Assembly (NCBI GenBank): GCA_044225795.1
Contig: JBGAIF010000003.1
Location: forward strand, 434,001-498,000
DNA from: Nemorincola sp044225795
GTDB lineage: Bacteria; Bacteroidota; Bacteroidia; Chitinophagales; Chitinophagaceae
DNA length: 64,000 bases
Direction of reading: 5' to 3'
Part shown: positions 62,740 to 64,000 of the stretch, piece by piece
Layout: every line of letters starts with the position of its first letter
Position numbering within the stretch: the first letter of the stretch is position 1
Made by a program: the position numbers and the translations under genes
Notes under the pieces: generated by a model
Databases searched by the model: none
What the model saw: only the letters and a program-made list of their open reading frames with translations
Told to the model about the DNA's origin: nothing

Positions 62740-62769
62740 CAAAAGTATAGAATCAGATAGAGTTATCAA
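62740..62769 (-). promoter_or_regulatory. Promoter of mutS2
   Basis: On the minus strand TTG at 62769-62767, 19 bases, TACTTTTG at 62747-62740. The -7 element ends eight bases before the start codon, giving a leader of about five bases. Confidence 0.6.
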
Positions 62770-62898
62770 TCTATGTTTATTTGCACTTAAGCATCAGGTT
62801 TCATTTTTTTCTCATTAGATCATTTTTAAAATAAATTATTTATTACTTTGCATGCGGATCAAGACTAATAGAATAATTAATGACTAACAGAACAACAT

Positions 62899-64000
62899 AT
62901 GAAGCACACGACAGAAAAACTCCACCAGGCGCTGAAGCACTTCTTCGGCTACGATGAATTTCGCCTCACCCAGTTACCGATCATTGAGCATGTTTTAGAT
63001 GGAAAGGATACCCTGGCTATTATGCCTACGGGTGCCGGCAAATCTATTTGCTACCAGTTGCCCGCAGTACTGTTGCCGGGTATCACGATCGTTATATCTC
63101 CGCTCATCGCGTTGATGAAGGACCAGGTAGATGCCTTACAGGCCAATGGTATCCATGCCGCTTTTCTCAACTCTACACAGTCGCCGGAGCAGCAGCAACG
63201 CATTATCCAAAACGCGAAACAGGGGAGTATCAAGCTGCTGTATATTGCGCCGGAGCGTATTCCTGCAGACAGCAGTTCATTCATTGATTTCATCCGTTCG
63301 TTGAACCCATCACTTTTTGCCATAGATGAGGCACATTGTATCTCATCATGGGGACATGACTTCAGGCCTGAATACCTGAAGCTTAGTGTACTTAAGAAGA
63401 ATTTTCCTTCTGTGCCCGTCATAGCGCTTACCGCAAGCGCTGATGAAGTTACCCGGAAAGACATACTTGAAAGGCTATCATTGGTACACCCGAAAGTGTT
63501 CATATCCAGCTTCAACCGTCCCAATATTCATTATTTCATACATCCTAAGAGAAACGTTCTCCACCATATCATTGATTACCTGGGAAAACACAAAGATGAC
63601 AGCGGTATCATTTACGCGCTCTCGCGTGTTTCAACGGAAGAAATATCGAAAAAACTGTGTGATGCCGGCATAAAGGCCGCATTTTATCATGCGGGTATGT
63701 ATGCGGCAGACCGCAGCAGGGTACAGGAGGCTTTCCAGCGGGATGAATATAAGGTGATCGTAGCCACGATCGCATTCGGGATGGGCATAGATAAATCCAA
63801 TGTCCGTTTTGTGATACACCACGATGTATCGAAGAACATAGAAGGATACTACCAGGAAACGGGGAGGGCCGGCAGGGATGGCTTGCGTAGCGATGCCATC
63901 CTGTACTACTCGCCCGGAGATATTATGAAGCTCAGGAAGTTTGCCGAGATAGAGAATAATGTACAGCAGTCGGCCATAGCACAAAAAAAACTGCAACAGA
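62899..64000 (+). CDS. recQ: ATP-dependent DNA helicase RecQ, N-terminal part
   Basis: The ATG at 62899 opens a frame of 367 complete codons to the window edge with no stop. Motif 0 (FGYDEFRLTQLPII), Walker A PTGAGKS, motif Ia (ISPLIALMKDQV), DEAH (D143-H146) with the RecQ aromatic-rich loop ISSWGHDFRP, and motifs IV-VI (YYQETGRAGRDG) are all present in order. It unwinds DNA 3'-5' in recombination and replication repair. The zinc and HRDC domains lie outside the window. It is divergent from mutS2. Confidence 0.95.
   Translation, partial: MKHTTEKLHQALKHFFGYDEFRLTQLPIIEHVLDGKDTLAIMPTGAGKSICYQLPAVLLPGITIVISPLIALMKDQVDALQANGIHAAFLNSTQSPEQQQRIIQNAKQGSIKLLYIAPERIPADSSSFIDFIRSLNPSLFAIDEAHCISSWGHDFRPEYLKLSVLKKNFPSVPVIALTASADEVTRKDILERLSLVHPKVFISSFNRPNIHYFIHPKRNVLHHIIDYLGKHKDDSGIIYALSRVSTEEISKKLCDAGIKAAFYHAGMYAADRSRVQEAFQRDEYKVIVATIAFGMGIDKSNVRFVIHHDVSKNIEGYYQETGRAGRDGLRSDAILYYSPGDIMKLRKFAEIENNVQQSAIAQKKLQQ

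Overview
This 64 kb window comes from the chromosome of a Bacteroidota bacterium, most likely a Chitinophagales/Chitinophagaceae-type soil or freshwater organism. Three proteins end in a type IX secretion (T9SS) type A sorting domain with the YPNP motif (42151-43491, 22444-24288, 56848-59352). There are a TonB-dependent receptor with an N-terminal carboxypeptidase-like domain, an outer-membrane beta-barrel protein and PKD/Ig-like surface proteins. Many genes carry the Bacteroidota promoter elements TTTG/TTG and TAnnTTTG, with few purine-rich ribosome binding sites. No rRNA gene, complete tRNA gene, CRISPR array or intact transposase was seen. One ncRNA, the SRP RNA, is clear.

Layout. 1-5432 (minus): a giant PKD plus Ig-like repeat surface protein, cut by the window edge. 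5.7-12.1 kb: arginine decarboxylase, a CapD/WbpM-type sugar dehydratase, a receiver/Hpt phosphorelay pair and an RsuA/RluB-type pseudouridine synthase with a repetitive basic arm. 12.1-18.7 kb: an amidohydrolase, a lipoprotein, a thioesterase, and an operon of cystathionine beta-synthase, a membrane protein, a metal/cobalamin-receptor-like protein and dienelactone hydrolase. 18.8-24.3 kb: a lipoprotein, then a TonB receptor and a T9SS-secreted protein, both preceded by tandem 11-bp operator repeats that resemble a Pho box. 24.5-31.6 kb: a DegT-family enzyme with His in place of the catalytic Lys, a TPR adenylate cyclase and an outer-membrane beta-barrel protein behind an operator-like palindrome. 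31.6-34.8 kb: a probable insertion-sequence remnant, a cold-shock protein, a fatty acid desaturase and an AT-rich hypothetical gene. 34.8-43.5 kb: housekeeping genes (tsaD, trmN6-like, transaldolase, SRP RNA, phosphohexomutase, aldehyde dehydrogenase), a GDSL hydrolase, a YjbR protein and an NHL-repeat protein.

43.5-54.4 kb is the most unusual region. A tight five-gene minus-strand unit encodes, in order of transcription, a catalase-like haem protein, an NTF2/SnoaL protein, a 1688-residue protein kinase / AAA ATPase / GAF / adenylate cyclase fusion, a membrane protein with an internally duplicated domain and a DyP-type peroxidase. A patatin-like lipase is divergently transcribed from it. Together they suggest a peroxide or lipid-hydroperoxide response module with its own cAMP-producing sensor; this is inference.

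54.4-64.0 kb: a DUF695-like protein, guaB, a large beta-propeller T9SS protein, two small secreted proteins (one DUF4476-like), MutS2 without its Smr domain, and the start of recQ, which runs off the right edge.

Functions rest on motifs read by eye from translations. No database search was run.
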